Positions 51,198 through 62,650 are shown, counted from the stretch's first letter. The stretch: DNA of 64,000 nucleotides from Prorocentrum cordatum (GCA_963575745.1 CAUYUJ010015022.1:30001-94000), one strand, 5' to 3'. The notes: generated from the sequence alone by a model not told the origin. Made by a program: numbers and translations.

Positions 51198-51628
51198 ATC
51201 CTCTCTCTCTTGTGTATTCCCACATCCCTCAGGAATTTGCCCTAAAGATGTGATCAACTATCTTGTGAGTACGTATCATGTGTATCATGTGTATCATGTA
51301 CCATATGCATCATATGCAACAGATGTTCTGTGGAAGGCTTAACAACTTCTGTGGGTTAACAAGGCTTAACAACTTCTGTGGGTGTACGAACGTAGGCTTA
51401 ACAACTTCTGTGGGTGTGTACTCCACGCCAGTGTAGTAGCCACGGTCGTCCGCAGGCCACGAAGTGAAGTGTCCGAACGTCATAGGGCGGGAAGCTGGGT
51501 GTGGGTGGTGGCGAAGAGTCGTGTGGATATTTGGTAGAGCTTGCACTGCCCCCCCACAAAGTGGGGGTATTGGCTGGCGTCGCATGAAAACCCTGGCACT
51601 GGTGAGAACACTGAGCGTTCGGGTAAAG
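51198..51628. other. unique spacer with two short repeat groups
   Basis: tatcatgtg repeats near 51275-51300, and three copies of ggcttaacaacttctgtggg at 51337, 51365 and 51392. The rest is unique, with no gene seen. Confidence 0.6.
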
Positions 51629-51630
51629 TG

Positions 51631-51682
<52 letters not shown>
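51629..51682 (+). repeat. TTG tract, left boundary of R8 unit 3
   Basis: About seventeen TTG units with one TTT. Confidence 0.97.
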
Positions 51683-52611
51683 TTGTTGTTGAAATTCTCA
51701 CTTCTCAAGAATAATAATTGTTGGTCCCCCCACCGGTGCATATTGTTTTTTCGCAATCAAAATGTGCCCCTCGACGCTCGCACCTTGTTTTTTGACAGGG
51801 AAAGTCTTGATGCTCAAACTGGGCCCTTGGCCCCCGGGTAACAACAACAACGGCTTCCGCTTGAGAGTTCTTCACAATTTAGCCAGGACCCCCGCTCCCG
51901 CCCGAGACTTCCTCGCATTTATCCAGGAATCGCGCTCTCGCTTGGGACTTCCTGACAATTTATCAAAGAATCGCTCTCCCGGCGCTCTGGAGTCGCGCCG
52001 CGCTCCCGACACCCAGGCACCCAGGAGTCGCGCCTGTTGTGGCCCCATGTGCGTGCCCTTCGTGGCCCCGCTGTCGCCATTTGTGTCCCCCTCACTGTCC
52101 TACGTGGCCCAGTTGCTACCTTCAGTGGCCCCATAGTTGCCTTCTGTGGCCCCGCATCATCTGCACTTCGAGGCCCCCGCTCGTTCGCGCTCTTCGTGGC
52201 CCCGTACGCATTCCCTTCGTGTCCCCGCTGTCGCCCTTCGTGGCCTACTTCGTGCCCTTCGTGGCCCTGCTGTCGTTCTCTCTCGCTCTCGCTTTCGCTC
52301 GTCGTCGCCGTTGTTGTCGTCGTCGCCGCCGTCGTCTTCGACGTCGTCGTCGTCGTCGTCGTCGTGGTCGGTCCCCTGTCCGTCCCTCTTGGGGTCGGGT
52401 CGACGGTCCGCGGCCGCCCCGCCGATCAGCGCTGCCGCTGGCCAGGCCGACGGTCCGCGGCCGCCCCGCCGCTTGCCGGGGCCCGGCCTGCAGGGAAGAA
52501 AGGTATACCCCCCAAAAGTGGTGCGATCGAAGACGAAGAGGGCGGGTATCGAGGCTTTGGGAAATACGCGTTGTTGGACACTCGAGCATATAAGGGCGAA
52601 CGGTCTTAAGC

Positions 52612-52612
<1 letters not shown>
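51683..52612 (+). repeat. R8 modular repeat, unit 3
   Basis: Start module (ctcaagaataataattgttg), short 21-bp array (52035-52270), GTC run (52297-52365), end module to aagcttg at 52612. Head-to-tail with units 1 and 2. Confidence 0.92.
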
Positions 52613-52664
<52 letters not shown>

Positions 52665-52700
52665 ATTATTATTGTTGTTGTGTGTTTGGTATCATTATTA
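52613..52700 (+). repeat. TTG tract, right boundary of R8 unit 3
   Basis: TTG run grading into TTA/ATT. Confidence 0.96.
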
Positions 52701-52750
52701 TTAGTATTTATATACATATGTTTACACATGTAATGACTTTTCCTGTCTTG

Positions 52751-52848
52751 TCGGGAACTGGAGCATATGCGCTGCCAGTGGCAGGCTGAGTTTCAATCCC
52801 AGGACTTTTGAGGGTCGGGAACGATGTCGGGGTGGTGTGGTGTATACC
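52751..52848 (+). repeat. dispersed 100-bp repeat, copy B
   Basis: Matches 11901-11999 in order and orientation (gccagtggcaggctgag, tttcaatcccaggac, gagggtcggg, tgtatacc). Like copy A it adjoins AT-rich sequence, here on its left. Confidence 0.7.
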
Positions 52849-53359
52849 TTTTCCCCGTTTTCCTCGGGGAAACAACCAAACATGTATACACCAGGATCCC
52901 GTACACACCAATATCCGCTTTTTTGTGTAAGTAAATGTCAGCGCCGGGCCAGAACAATGCGTCGGTGTATAGAGTTTTTGGTTCGTTACTTCCCTGATCG
53001 TTTTGTTGGCGTGGTCGTCCATGCTGGGCCTCGGGAGGCCTTGTCTGCATTCTTCCGCCGGGGCGATAGGGCACCGGCTTCGTGGGAGGCAGCAGAGAAG
53101 CAGTGGGGCCCGATGTAAATAGTATTGCCTTTTGGTACCATGAATTGTGGGAAGCAATGAACTGTTCCTTTAACTTAGTGGACCCCGAGTTAACTTAAGC
53201 AGTTCGTTTCATCTAGTTTAACCCAAGTAGTTTTTTGGTTCCCGTTTACTTTTTTGGACCCCCTCCCCTCTCTCCTGGCGAAAATATACCTATCACTGCC
53301 GGCCCTGGCCCTGGTGATATTCCCCCCCCCCCCCCCCCCCCTCCTCCCCCCCTTCCAGT
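52849..53359. other. unique spacer ending in a C tract
   Basis: Unique sequence; 53155-53260 contains repeated agtt-aac and ttttttgg words. A C run of about 20 with T interruptions lies at 53322-53355. No gene is seen. Confidence 0.5.
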
Positions 53360-54480
53360 GATAGTGTGGCTCTCGCCTCAGCGCCGTGCACATTCGTTTT
53401 GCAAGTTTGCGAGACAGTTTCACGGATGGGGGGTGGGTTCTTGTCGTCAGAAAGTGGCTGTCGTCTCAGCGTCGCGCACGTTCGTCCTCAAAATTTGCGC
53501 AAGAGTTTCACGGATGGAGGGCAGGTCGTCTTCAGAATGTGGTTGTCGACTTAGCGCCGCGCGCCTTCGTGTCAAAAACCTGCAACAGTTTGACGGATGA
53601 AGGGCGGGTGCTTTTCAGAATGCGGTTCTCGCCTGAGCGTTGCGCGCCGTCGATCTAAGCGTTTGAGGAGTTTGTGATGGACGCGAAATGGGTCCTTTTC
53701 GGAATGTGGTTATCGCTTTAGCGCCGCGCGCTTTCTTTGCAAACGTTTGAATTAGCCTCTCGGATGGAGGGTGGGTCCTTGTCGGACTGTGGCTGTCGCC
53801 GTTAAGCCGCGCACGCTCGTCTTCAACAGTTTTGAGAACAAGTTTCGCAGATCGAGGGCGGGTCCTTTCAAACAGTGTGGCAAGCGCCGCGCGCATCCGT
53901 CTCAAAAGTTTGATCGGCTTCACTGACGGAGGGTGGGTCCTTTTCAGAAGGTGGTTGTCGCCTCAGCGCCGCGGACATTCGTTTTAAACAGGTGGTGCGA
54001 GCTTCGCGGATGGAGGGCGGGTCCTTTTCAAGACGTGCCTCTTGCTTCAGCGCCGCACGCATTCGCTTAAACATATAGCTCGAGTTTCACGGATGGAGGG
54101 CGGGGCCTTCTTCAACATATGGTTATCGCCCCAGCGCCGCGCGCATTCATTCCAAAAGCTTGCAAGAGCTTCGCGGATGGTGGACGGCTCCTTGTCAAGG
54201 TGAGCCTTTCGCTATCGCGCCGAGCACACGCGTCCCAAACAATTGCAAAGTTTTTATGGATGGATTACGGATCCTTTTCAAAATGCGGCTCTCGCCTGAG
54301 CGCAATGCACATTTTAAATGTGTATTGTACATTATATATATATATATATATATATTAGATATATAACAAGACAGAGCTTCACAGATGCAGGGCGGGTCCT
54401 CTTCAGAATGTGCTAATCGCTTTGGCGGCGCGCACATTCGCGTTGCAAGGTTTACAAGAGCTTCGCGGCTGGACGGCCTC
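53360..54480 (-). repeat. inverted array of the R2 80-bp unit
   Basis: About thirteen imperfect units of 78-86 bp in reverse orientation, with cgcctcagcgccgcgc, ttcacggatggagggcgggtc and cttttcagaatgtgg words. It is longer than any array in the four modular R2 copies. The two end modules are not seen. A TA repeat interrupts it at 54334-54362. Confidence 0.9.
54334..54362 (+). repeat. TA dinucleotide repeat
   Basis: An AT run of about 22 bases inside the R2 array. Confidence 0.95.
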
Positions 54481-54619
54481 AGCGAGCAATGTTCTAGTGC
54501 GACTACGTTCACGGTCCTTATTGCTCGCTTTTGCGCGCGCTCTCGCGTGCGCTATACAAACGCCAGTACCTAAAGGGCCTCGCAACATCGAACAAGGAAT
54601 GGTGACAACCAATTACGTC

Positions 54620-55900
54620 GTTCCTGTTCTGAATGCTCCACGCGGGATCGTGTATTGTGACGCCCTGTGCGTTCCTTATTGCTCGTGCGCGCGCGTGCGT
54701 GCGCGAACGCGCGCGCGCGCGTGCAATGATGACAGCGCGCAGTGTTGACAAGCCATTTTGCGCGTGGAGGCCCGCAGAAGTGCAGTGAACCAACTGGCTT
54801 TCACCATCTAGTTTTCTAAATTCAGATGGTCATGGTTTATTGGTTTTCGCATGGGCCACACGAGGGCCAGCGCGCGCGGGCAACGAGGAACATGCGCGTG
54901 CCAGCATGCATTATTCCACGTTGAGGCCCGCAGGATACGAGCGAAACATTTGTTTTTCACCATGCAGTTTCCGACTTTAACGATGCCAGCAGATTACGAG
55001 TGAACCATTTGGTTTTCGCAAGTCAGGCTTCGAGTTTCAAATGGTCATTTATTGTTTTTTTTGTATTGCGCTCGCGGGGACAAGCGCGCGCGGGCAATAA
55101 GGCGCGCGCGCGCAGCGCCGCGGGAAATTATTGCACGTTGAGGCCCTGAGAATGCGAGTGGAACATGTGGTTTCCCCCAGTCACTTTTTGGACGTTGTGG
55201 TGGTGCCTCTTCCTTGTTGTCGTGCTGTGCGCGGGCAATGATGAACGTGCGCAGCGTCGCAGTGCATTATTCCGCGTTGAGGCCCGCAGAGTACGAAGGC
55301 ATCATTTGGTTTTTTTACCATGCAGTATTCGAGTTGTAGATGGCCAGTCTTGATTGGTTTTTGCAATGCGGGCGCGTGAGCGAGCGCGCGCGGGCACTGC
55401 AGACGCCGAGCATTTTCGCAATATTTCATTCCGCGATGAGGCCCGCGGAATACGAGTGATACGATTGGTTTTCACCATTCAGCTTCCGAAGTTGAGACGG
55501 CCATTTTTTTGTTTTGCGTTGCGCGCGCCGGAGCACGCGCGAACGAGCAATGAGCGACGTGCGTGCTGGCACCGTGCATCCTGCCGCGTTGAGGACTTCA
55601 GAAAACGAGTGAAACAATTGGTGTTCGCAGTGTTCGAAGTTCAGATGGCCATTCTTTCTGGCACTGCGAGCGTGCGCCTGCTCGCGAACAATGGGGTGAT
55701 TGCATTGTGTCGCCGCGCAGTATTCCACGTTGACGCCCTCGACAGATGGGTGAACCCATTGGTTTTCGCCGTTCAGTTTTCGATGTGAAGACGGCCATTT
55801 GTCATTTGTCTTGCATTGCGCGCGTGGGAGTGCGCGCGATCTGGGGAGCGCGTAGAACATGAGTGACGCATCTTTTCTCCGTCCAGTTTTCCCAGATAAG
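54620..55900 (+). repeat. 150-bp tandem repeat (R11)
   Basis: The phrase gttgaggcccgcag or variants recurs near 54763, 54919, 55137, 55277, 55436, 55579 and 55727, mostly 140-160 bp apart. Units contain ccatttggttttcaccat, tcagatggccatt and a gcgcgcgcgcg alternating stretch. Divergence is moderate. No gene. Confidence 0.88.
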
Positions 55901-56359
55901 TTGGCCAGTCGCGGCGCGCTCTCGCATGGCGCGCGATCGCGCGAAAAGAAACGACGCGTATTGTGTCGCAGCGTATGCGTCATAGCATAGCGTGGCACAA
56001 CGCGCGCTATCCTGCCGCGCGCGCGGTGCTTGCCGCCATTGGGGCTCGGCGCCCCCATGTTCAACAGCTGGCGTTTGCTCAGTCAGCTCGCCCAGCGAGC
56101 GCTTCAACATCGCGCGCAACTAAAGATGCCGAGTATGCAGGCCTCGCCGCCTCGCCCTCCCCCCGCTCCCGACGCCTCGGCCGCGAAGAATTGCCGACCG
56201 ACTGGGGGGGGGGCCCGGGGCTGGGGGGGGGGGGGGCCTTTTTCAGCGCCGCTGAGGAAACTGGAGCCGCGATGGTTCGTGCGCGCGGTTGGGGGGGGGC
56301 GCAAGGTGGGCGGCGCGCATTCTCGAATGTGACCCTTAGTCGAGGAACAACCTGACAGG
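55901..56359. other. GC-rich spacer with G runs
   Basis: Unique sequence with several G runs (56203-56240, 56290). Frames are open on both strands without motif. Confidence 0.45.
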
Positions 56360-57160
56360 ACCTGCGCGCCTCTCCTGGCGGGAGGGTTGGGGGGTTGGGA
56401 AGCCCGAGTCGTCGAATTAGTATACATCCTATGGGAAGAACGAGTGCTCCTCATTGACCCGAAGGGAACTCAAGCATTCCCTTGGCATCCTTGCCGCGCG
56501 CCTGGGGACTTAGGGTCGTCGGGGTGCCGCGCCCTGCGGTGATCTTCGTGGGCGCCGTTGTCGCGGGCCTGAGCGCCGCCCTGGCGACGTGGCTGAACCA
56601 TTCCTGCAGGGCCCTCAGCGCGTTTGAGACTCTCGTCTTCGTCAGTGTTGCCTGATTGCTTTCCAAGGGCTGTGCGAACGTGGAGGACGTGGCTTGGCTG
56701 GGGGACAACGTCCCCGCTCGTTCGGGCCACGCTGAGGAAGCCCTCTGGGCTGCTGACGTCGCGCCGCCTGAGGCGATCAGGCAGCGCCTTGCGGCGGGCT
56801 CGAGTCCTGGATCCCCGAGAAGGATGCAGGGTGCTCAGCGCGCAAGGTGCTTAAGTGGATCAGCCTGAAGCACGATCGTTCCGCGTAAGGTGTCGCAGAC
56901 GGGAGTGGTTCCGATGCTGCTGTCCTTCCCTTGTCGCCGCGGCTGGGTTCGCTTCGCGTTGCGCGCCGAGGCGCCCCCCGTGAGACGGCCGCGGGACAGC
57001 GGTGTCGGCATTATTCCGTGGTCGCTCAATGCGCGGCCCCTCGCTGTTTCCAGCGCTGGCCAGCAAGATCCTGTCGGCGGTTGAGGCGGGGGCTGAGATC
57101 GCACATTGCAGCAATGAGTTTTTCTGCCAGCAAGTCGCGGTCACGTGGGGTCAGCGATGC
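56360..57160 (+). pseudogene. broken coding region, unrecognised protein
   Basis: Several protein-like plus-strand pieces with GC-ending codons follow each other. 56360-56542 reads VVELVYILWEERVLLIDPKG and ends at TGA. A second frame from 56457 reads AVIFVGAVVAGLSAALATWL, has an in-frame TGA at 56653-56655, and continues NVEDVAWLGDNVPARSGHAE and ALWAADVAPPEAIRQRLAAG to a stop at 56866. A third piece starts after gctgtttccag (57053) and reads ALASKILSAVEAGAEIAHCS and NEFFCQQVAVTWGQ. Either introns or frameshifts and a nonsense change separate them. On the minus strand 56451-57140 is also open except for one TGA (56835-56837). No family is recognised. Confidence 0.35.
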
Positions 57161-57890
57161 CCAGCTGCAGGCGCCGGGCCAACTCGCTGCGCCAGTGGGA
57201 TATCGACCAACTCACCGATCACTCGCAGTGAGTGCGCGCCTTTCACCTTGCATCGCTGATGCCAGAGGCCCCTGCCCGACGCCCCAGAGGCGCTCGAGGC
57301 GTTCGGGCCCTCCCCCCTGCTCGAGTCAGCCCAGCAAGCTCAGTTCAGCCCTCCGCGTGCCTTTCAATCACCGCGTCGTGGCGATTTTTTTTTTGTTTTT
57401 TTTTTTTGTTTGTTTTTTTCTTCTTCTTTCCTGCCCTCTGGTGCAAAATGTTGAGGTTTGCGTGGGCCACGCTGCGTGAAGCAATCTCCCGAGTGCCAAG
57501 GTGTCGTGCCAGTTATGTTTCGCGAGCTGTATGGCGACGATGCACCTTGCGCGGTGTCAGTTACGCGTAGTTGTTTCGGCTGAGTTCGGCGGTGCACGCT
57601 GGATGCAAATGCGTTTGGTCAAGCTATTTCAAGTTAATTGAGCGTGAGCCTCTACAGCCTAAACCAAACTTACCCATCATCAGTACCGCCGTGAGGAGAA
57701 GGGCCCCCCTCGCCTGTCACCTCATGTGCATCGCCATTCCCCTCGCCGCCGCTGTCGAGGATGGGCGAGGAATTTCGGTGCACGGGTGCTGAATATTGCG
57801 GGTGGTGCAGCGGGGGTGGTTCTCTTGGGGCTGCGGGGCCCGTCAGGTCAGCCGCGGAAAATGGAGAGCGAAAGAGGTGGAGTGATGATG
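57161..57890. other. mixed unique sequence with a T-rich tract
   Basis: 57388-57430 is T-rich (tttttttttgttttttttttt), an unusual homopolymer-like run for this window that could be a polypyrimidine tract or the reverse of a poly-A tail. No gene can be assigned. Confidence 0.45.
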
Positions 57891-57894
57891 TTCC

Positions 57895-58400
57895 ATGTCA
57901 GCGGGGCGGGTGGCAGATGCGCGGGAGCGAGGGCGCGCGGCCAGGTTCTTCGCAGATGCGCTGGGAGATGCGGCTCTGGAGCCCGCGCGAGAGGGGCGGG
58001 GCAACCCCGCGAGCCCATCCGAATGCGTCGTCCAGGGGGGCCCCCCTGATCGGGGGCGCGGCCAGATCTCCCGCCGCCTTCTCCCGGTGCCGTTCTGGTT
58101 CGGGCGGCCCCCAGCGGAGGCGATCTCGCGCCCCCGAGTCTCCGGCGCTCAGCGACCGCCGCCCTCGGCGACCATGTCGCGCGGGATTTATTTTCTCTCG
58201 CGCAGTCGCAGGCCTCGGCGTTGCTGGTGCTTGTGGGTCACGCGGGCCTGAGCGCGCTTCGCGCCATTCAGGTCTTCGGCATCGGCGTCGTCAGCGCGGC
58301 GATGGCCGCGATGGGGGCCGCGTGCGAGGAGCGTGGCCCTTATCTTTGGGCCCCCCTCCAGGAGTTTTCAGGAATTCTGTCGGGGCCCTTCGGGGTCTTG
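57895..58400 (+). CDS. two exon-like segments, second hydrophobic, unrecognised
   Basis: 57895-58150 reads VADARERGRAARFFADALGD and AALEPAREGRGNPASPSECV. From 58206, after tttattttctctcgcgcag, which is a good pyrimidine-AG acceptor, another frame reads SQASALLVLVGHAGLSALRA, IQVFGIGVVSAAMAAMGAAC and EERGPYLWAPLQEFSG, a hydrophobic stretch that could be a membrane helix. Codons are GC-ending. After about 58370 the frame enters the R5 repeat and becomes low in complexity. It may be the 3' part of the region at 56.36-57.16 kb. No domain is recognised. Confidence 0.38.
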
Positions 58401-61400
58401 AGGGATCCCCGAGGAATCTTCGAGGGGTCCTTCAGGGGTCCTTTGGGCTCGGATGGCGTGGGGGGCCTGGGGGGAATCCGGCCGGTGCAGGCTAGATGCC
58501 AGTCAGGAAGTTCGACCGCGCGGCTTCGGGGCCGCAGTCCCCGTCGGAGCGGCAGATCGTCTCCAGCCTCGGGGATGCAGATGGCGCGATCGAGGCGTCG
58601 GGCGTCGCTCCGTCTGCCCGAGGCCGCCGGGGCCCATGGCCGAGAGGAGTTCGTTTCCAGTGAGCTCGAGTATGGAGTTCAGGGGCGGGCTTGAATTCAT
58701 TATTTAAGTGGCGGGCCAATCAGAAACATTTAACCAGCGCGGCCCATCCCAGCGCTTTGGGTCGAGACGTTGGGAGGTCTTTCTGAATCGAGGGAGTCTG
58801 TGCGAGTCTCAGGATCGAGGATGGATGTTCGAGCAAGGATGGAGGTGCGATGTGTCTAACTTGATCCGGGGCTGTGGGGGCCCCCGCGGAGTCCGAATAC
58901 TTTCCTCGACGATTCTTCCGGTTTCCTGCGGGCCCCGGCCGGTTGCTGAAGGATCCCTAGAGATTCTTGAAAGGTTCCGGAGGTTTCATGGGGCCCCTGA
59001 GAGATCCGTCGGGTTTCCAGGGGTTCCGACGGATTCCTTCAGATTCTGACAGATGCCTGACGCTTCATGTGGGGTTCCCGCGGGACTCCCGAGGATTCTT
59101 TCGGATTCTTGCAGGTTTGCTGCCGAAGCTTGGGGGGGTCGCGAGGATTCGAGAGGGTTCGCCAAGATTTCCTTTCTCGTGGGCTCTGCAGGTTCTGGCG
59201 GACCTATCAATTTGATGCGTCCAGAAGGTTTCCTGGGGAATGCGTGAGAGGATTCCTGGCCGTTCCTCCCGGCTTGCTGAGGTGCCGATCGTAAATCGCG
59301 CGGCGCCCGCGTCCCCGTGGCGCGATCGCTGCCAATTGCGCGGCGCCGCGCTCCCAGGGCCACGATCCATGGGAAGTTATGCTTGGCCGCCCCCGGGGCC
59401 GCGACCCCTTGCGAATTGCGCTGCGCCCGCGCTCCCATGGCCAGGACTTCACGTGCATTGAAATGTGTCCGCGCTCCCAGGGCCAGGGTCCATAGTGAAT
59501 TCCACTGCCCGCGGCCAGATCCGTCGGGTTTCTCTGCGCCCCAAAGGATTGCCCCAGATTCCTTCCGATATCGGAGGATTCCTGTGGCCCCCCGAGACGC
59601 TCCTGAGGGTTCGTGCTGGCGTGCTGCCGACTCCTAGAAGGGTTGCGGCCCCCCCCGGGCGTTCTTCGATTTTCCCGGGGCTTCCTGTGCGCCCCTTCAG
59701 ATTCTGGTGGATTTCTGAATATTCTGGAGGAATCCAAAATGATTCCTGCAGGATTCCTGAAATGATTTCTGCAGGTTGTTGAAGGGTCCTTCGTGGATTG
59801 CGTTGCGTTCGCGCTCCCAGGACACGATCCTTGCAAACTGCGTGGCGCCCGCGGTCCTAGGGCCACGATCCATAGGAAAATCACGGTGCTTGCGCACCCT
59901 CAGGGCCGCGATCCTTCGCGCCTTGTCATGCCCCCGCGCGCCCATGGCCGGGGCCCTTCGCGCGTCGAAATGTGTCGCGACCCCGTGGCCGCGACCCATC
60001 GTAAATTGCATGGTGTCCGCGGCCCTGGTGATTCCTGTGGGTTCCTTGTGGGGCCCCCGACAGATTCCAGAGGATTCCTGCAGGTTTGTGAGGATTCCAG
60101 AGGGTTCATCAGGATTTCCTGAAAGGGTCCTGTGTGCCCCGTCAGATGCTGGCAGATATTTGAAATTCACGGAGGAATCCGCAATAATTCCCGGAGAATT
60201 CCTGATCGGATTTCTGAGAGGATTCCTGCAGGTCGTGGAAGGATCCTTCGTGGATTGCGTTGCGCCCGCGCTCCTAGGACACGATCTTTGCAAAGTGCGC
60301 GGCGCCCGCGCTCCTGGGGCCACGATCCATGGGAAATAACCGCGCTTGGTCGCTCCCAGGGCGCGATCCTTCGCAAATCGCGTTGCGCTTGCGCTCCCAT
60401 GGCAAGGATCTTTAGCGCATTGCGTTGTGTCCGCGTTCCCAGGGCTATGTTCCATCGCGAAATTGCGTCCGCGGCCTTGCGAGATCCGTCTGGTTTCTGA
60501 GGCCCCGAAGGCTTCCTTCATATTCCGATCGATTCCTGAGGATTCCTGTGGCCTCCCCGAAAGATTCCAGAGGATCTCTGCAGGTTTGTGAGGGTTCCAG
60601 GGGGTCACCAAGATTTCCTCAAAGCGTCCTGTGTGTCCCTTCAGAGTCTGGCAGATATCTGAAGTTTCCGGAGGAATCCAAACTTACTCTTGGAGAATTC
60701 CTGAACGAATTATTTCGGTATCTCCCAGGTTGGTGAAGGGTCCATCGTCAATTGTGCGGCGCCCGAACTCCCGTGGCACGACCCTTGCAAATTGCGCGGC
60801 GCCCGCGCTCCCAGGTCTACGCTCCATGGACAATTCTTATGCTGGAGCGCTCCCAGGGCACGATCCCTTGCAAATTACGTTGCGCCCGCGCTCCCATGGC
60901 CAGGATCCCTGATGCAATGCGCTGTGTCCGTGCTCCCATGGCCACGATCCATAGTAAGTTTGATTGGGTCTGCGACCCTGAGAGATCCGTCGGTTTTCGT
61001 AGCGCTCCAGAGGATCCCGACCGATATCGGAGGATTCCTGTGGGGTTCCGAGGGGTTCCAGAGGACTCGTGCAGGTTTGCTACCTGCTCCGAAAGGATTC
61101 GTGCGGATCTTTGAAGGTTCCCCGAGATTTCCGCAAGGCGTTCCCAGGGCCAGGATCCACAGTCAGTTACATTGTGTTTGCGGCCCTCAGAGAGATTCGC
61201 TTTATTTCGTAAGATTTCTTCAGATGCTTACGCATTCCCACCGATTCCCAAGGATTCCCGTGGGATCTCCGAAAGATTCCAGAGGATTCCTGCATGTTAG
61301 CTGCCGAATCCTGGGAGGATTTGTGATGGTTCCTGAGGGCTTCTCAACATGTCCTCAAGGCTTCCAATGGGCCCTTCAGATTCTGGCTTATCTGGAAATT

Positions 61401-62070
61401 TCTGGATGAGTCCAACAGGGTTCTTTCAGAATTCCTGAAAAAGGATTCCTGCGGAATCCTGCAGGTTGCTGAATCCCTCGGGCATTGCGCCGCGTCCGCG
61501 CTCCGAGGACACGATCTTTGCAAAATGCACGGCGACCGCGCCCCCAGGTCCACGATTCATGGGACATAGCGGTTCTTGCGTACTCCCAGGGCCACGATCC
61601 TTCGCAAATTATCATGCTCCCGCGCTCCCGTAGCCAGGCTCCCTAGTACATTACAGTGTGTCCGCGTTCCCACGGCCACGATCCATAATATCCGTCGGGG
61701 TTCTACGGGTTTTAAACGTTCCTCCAGATTCCTACGGATTCCTGAGGATTCCCGTGGGGTTTTCGAAGGGTTCCAGAGGATTCCTGCATGTTTGCTGAAA
61801 AATCTTCGGAGGGTTTGTAAGTGTTCCTGAGGACTCTGTAAGACGTCCTCAAAGCTTCCTGGGTGCACCTTCTGGGCGAGTCCAAACTTATCCCGGAAGG
61901 ATTCCTGAAAGAATTCTTGCAGGTTGCTGAAGGATCCTTGGTAAATTGCGCTGCTCCCGCGCTCTCAGGACACGATCCTTGAAAATTGCACGGCGCCCGC
62001 GCTCACAGGGTCACTGTCCATTGGAAATAGCGGTGTTTGGGCACTCCCAGGGCCACGATCCCGTCCCGCT
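58401..62070 (+). repeat. R5 higher-order tandem repeat
   Basis: 3.7 kb built from two kinds of words: gattcctgaggattcctgtgg-type and gcgctcccagggccacgatcc-type (about 40-45 bp period). The combination cagattctggtggatttctg with ggaggaatccaaa recurs near 59697, 60141, 60641, 61375 and 61872, so units are about 440-500 bp with one longer interval. Divergence increases towards the left end. No gene. Frames of up to 300 codons on the minus strand are repetitive. Confidence 0.92.
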
Positions 62071-62174
62071 CTCTCCGCGGGAATGAATTCATTGATTTGG
62101 TGTGCTAACATACCACGTGGGGGGACGTATTTCGGTGGAGTCCCCCGTTCAAAAGTAATTCACGTTTCGGTGCT
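62071..62174. other. unique spacer
   Basis: Unique sequence after the repeat; nothing recognised. Confidence 0.5.
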
Positions 62175-62650
62175 GTGGATCACACAGGAGGTCCGTTCAT
62201 TGCATCCCAAGGTGATATCGTGTTTCACGCTGCTCCCGTGCCGTCTGGTGCAATGCTTTTGTTGTTCTTCTCTGGGCCTCTTGGAGACTTCTCGCGGCCA
62301 TTGCTGGGTCCGCCTCGAAGAACGAACGGCTCAGGATGGGTCCCGTGGGAGGTTTTTAGGATGTTTTTGAGCGGACCCAGGCTACGCGGGAGAGCCTCGT
62401 CCAGAGGCTTTACTGGCCCAAGATGGAAGATTGCCAGCCTCCCAGCTGATGGGAGGTGGACTCCACCATGCCATGAGCTGGTCAAACATGCGGGGGCGAA
62501 GGAGAATGAGGAGGACGCGGACGGGGACGATTGGCCCTCCCCCGAAAGGTCATCCCGCAGGAGCTCCCCGCACCACCGCCCAAGGCCAAGTCGGCGGCGC
62601 GGCCGCGGCAGCGGATGTTGATGGAGAAATGGGTGATCGGAGGTTGGTAG
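62175..62650 (+). pseudogene. exon-like segment with an apparent frameshift
   Basis: One frame reads PRWKIASLPADGRWTPPCHE, LVKHAGAKENEEDADGDDWP and then degenerates into Arg/Ser. At the C run 62535-62543 the neighbouring frame takes over naturally as KVIPQELPAPPPKAKSAARP and ends MLMEKWVIGGW at a TAG (62648-62650). A one-base difference in the C run would join the two into one acidic-then-basic protein end. It may be a true frameshift, a sequencing error in a homopolymer, or chance. No family is recognised. Confidence 0.35.

Noticed and set aside
54751-54760. AGCCATTTTG, a partial match to the dinoflagellate spliced-leader sequence
   Set aside because: It lies inside the 150-bp tandem repeat, where other units read ggccattttt at the same place; the flanking leader bases are absent.
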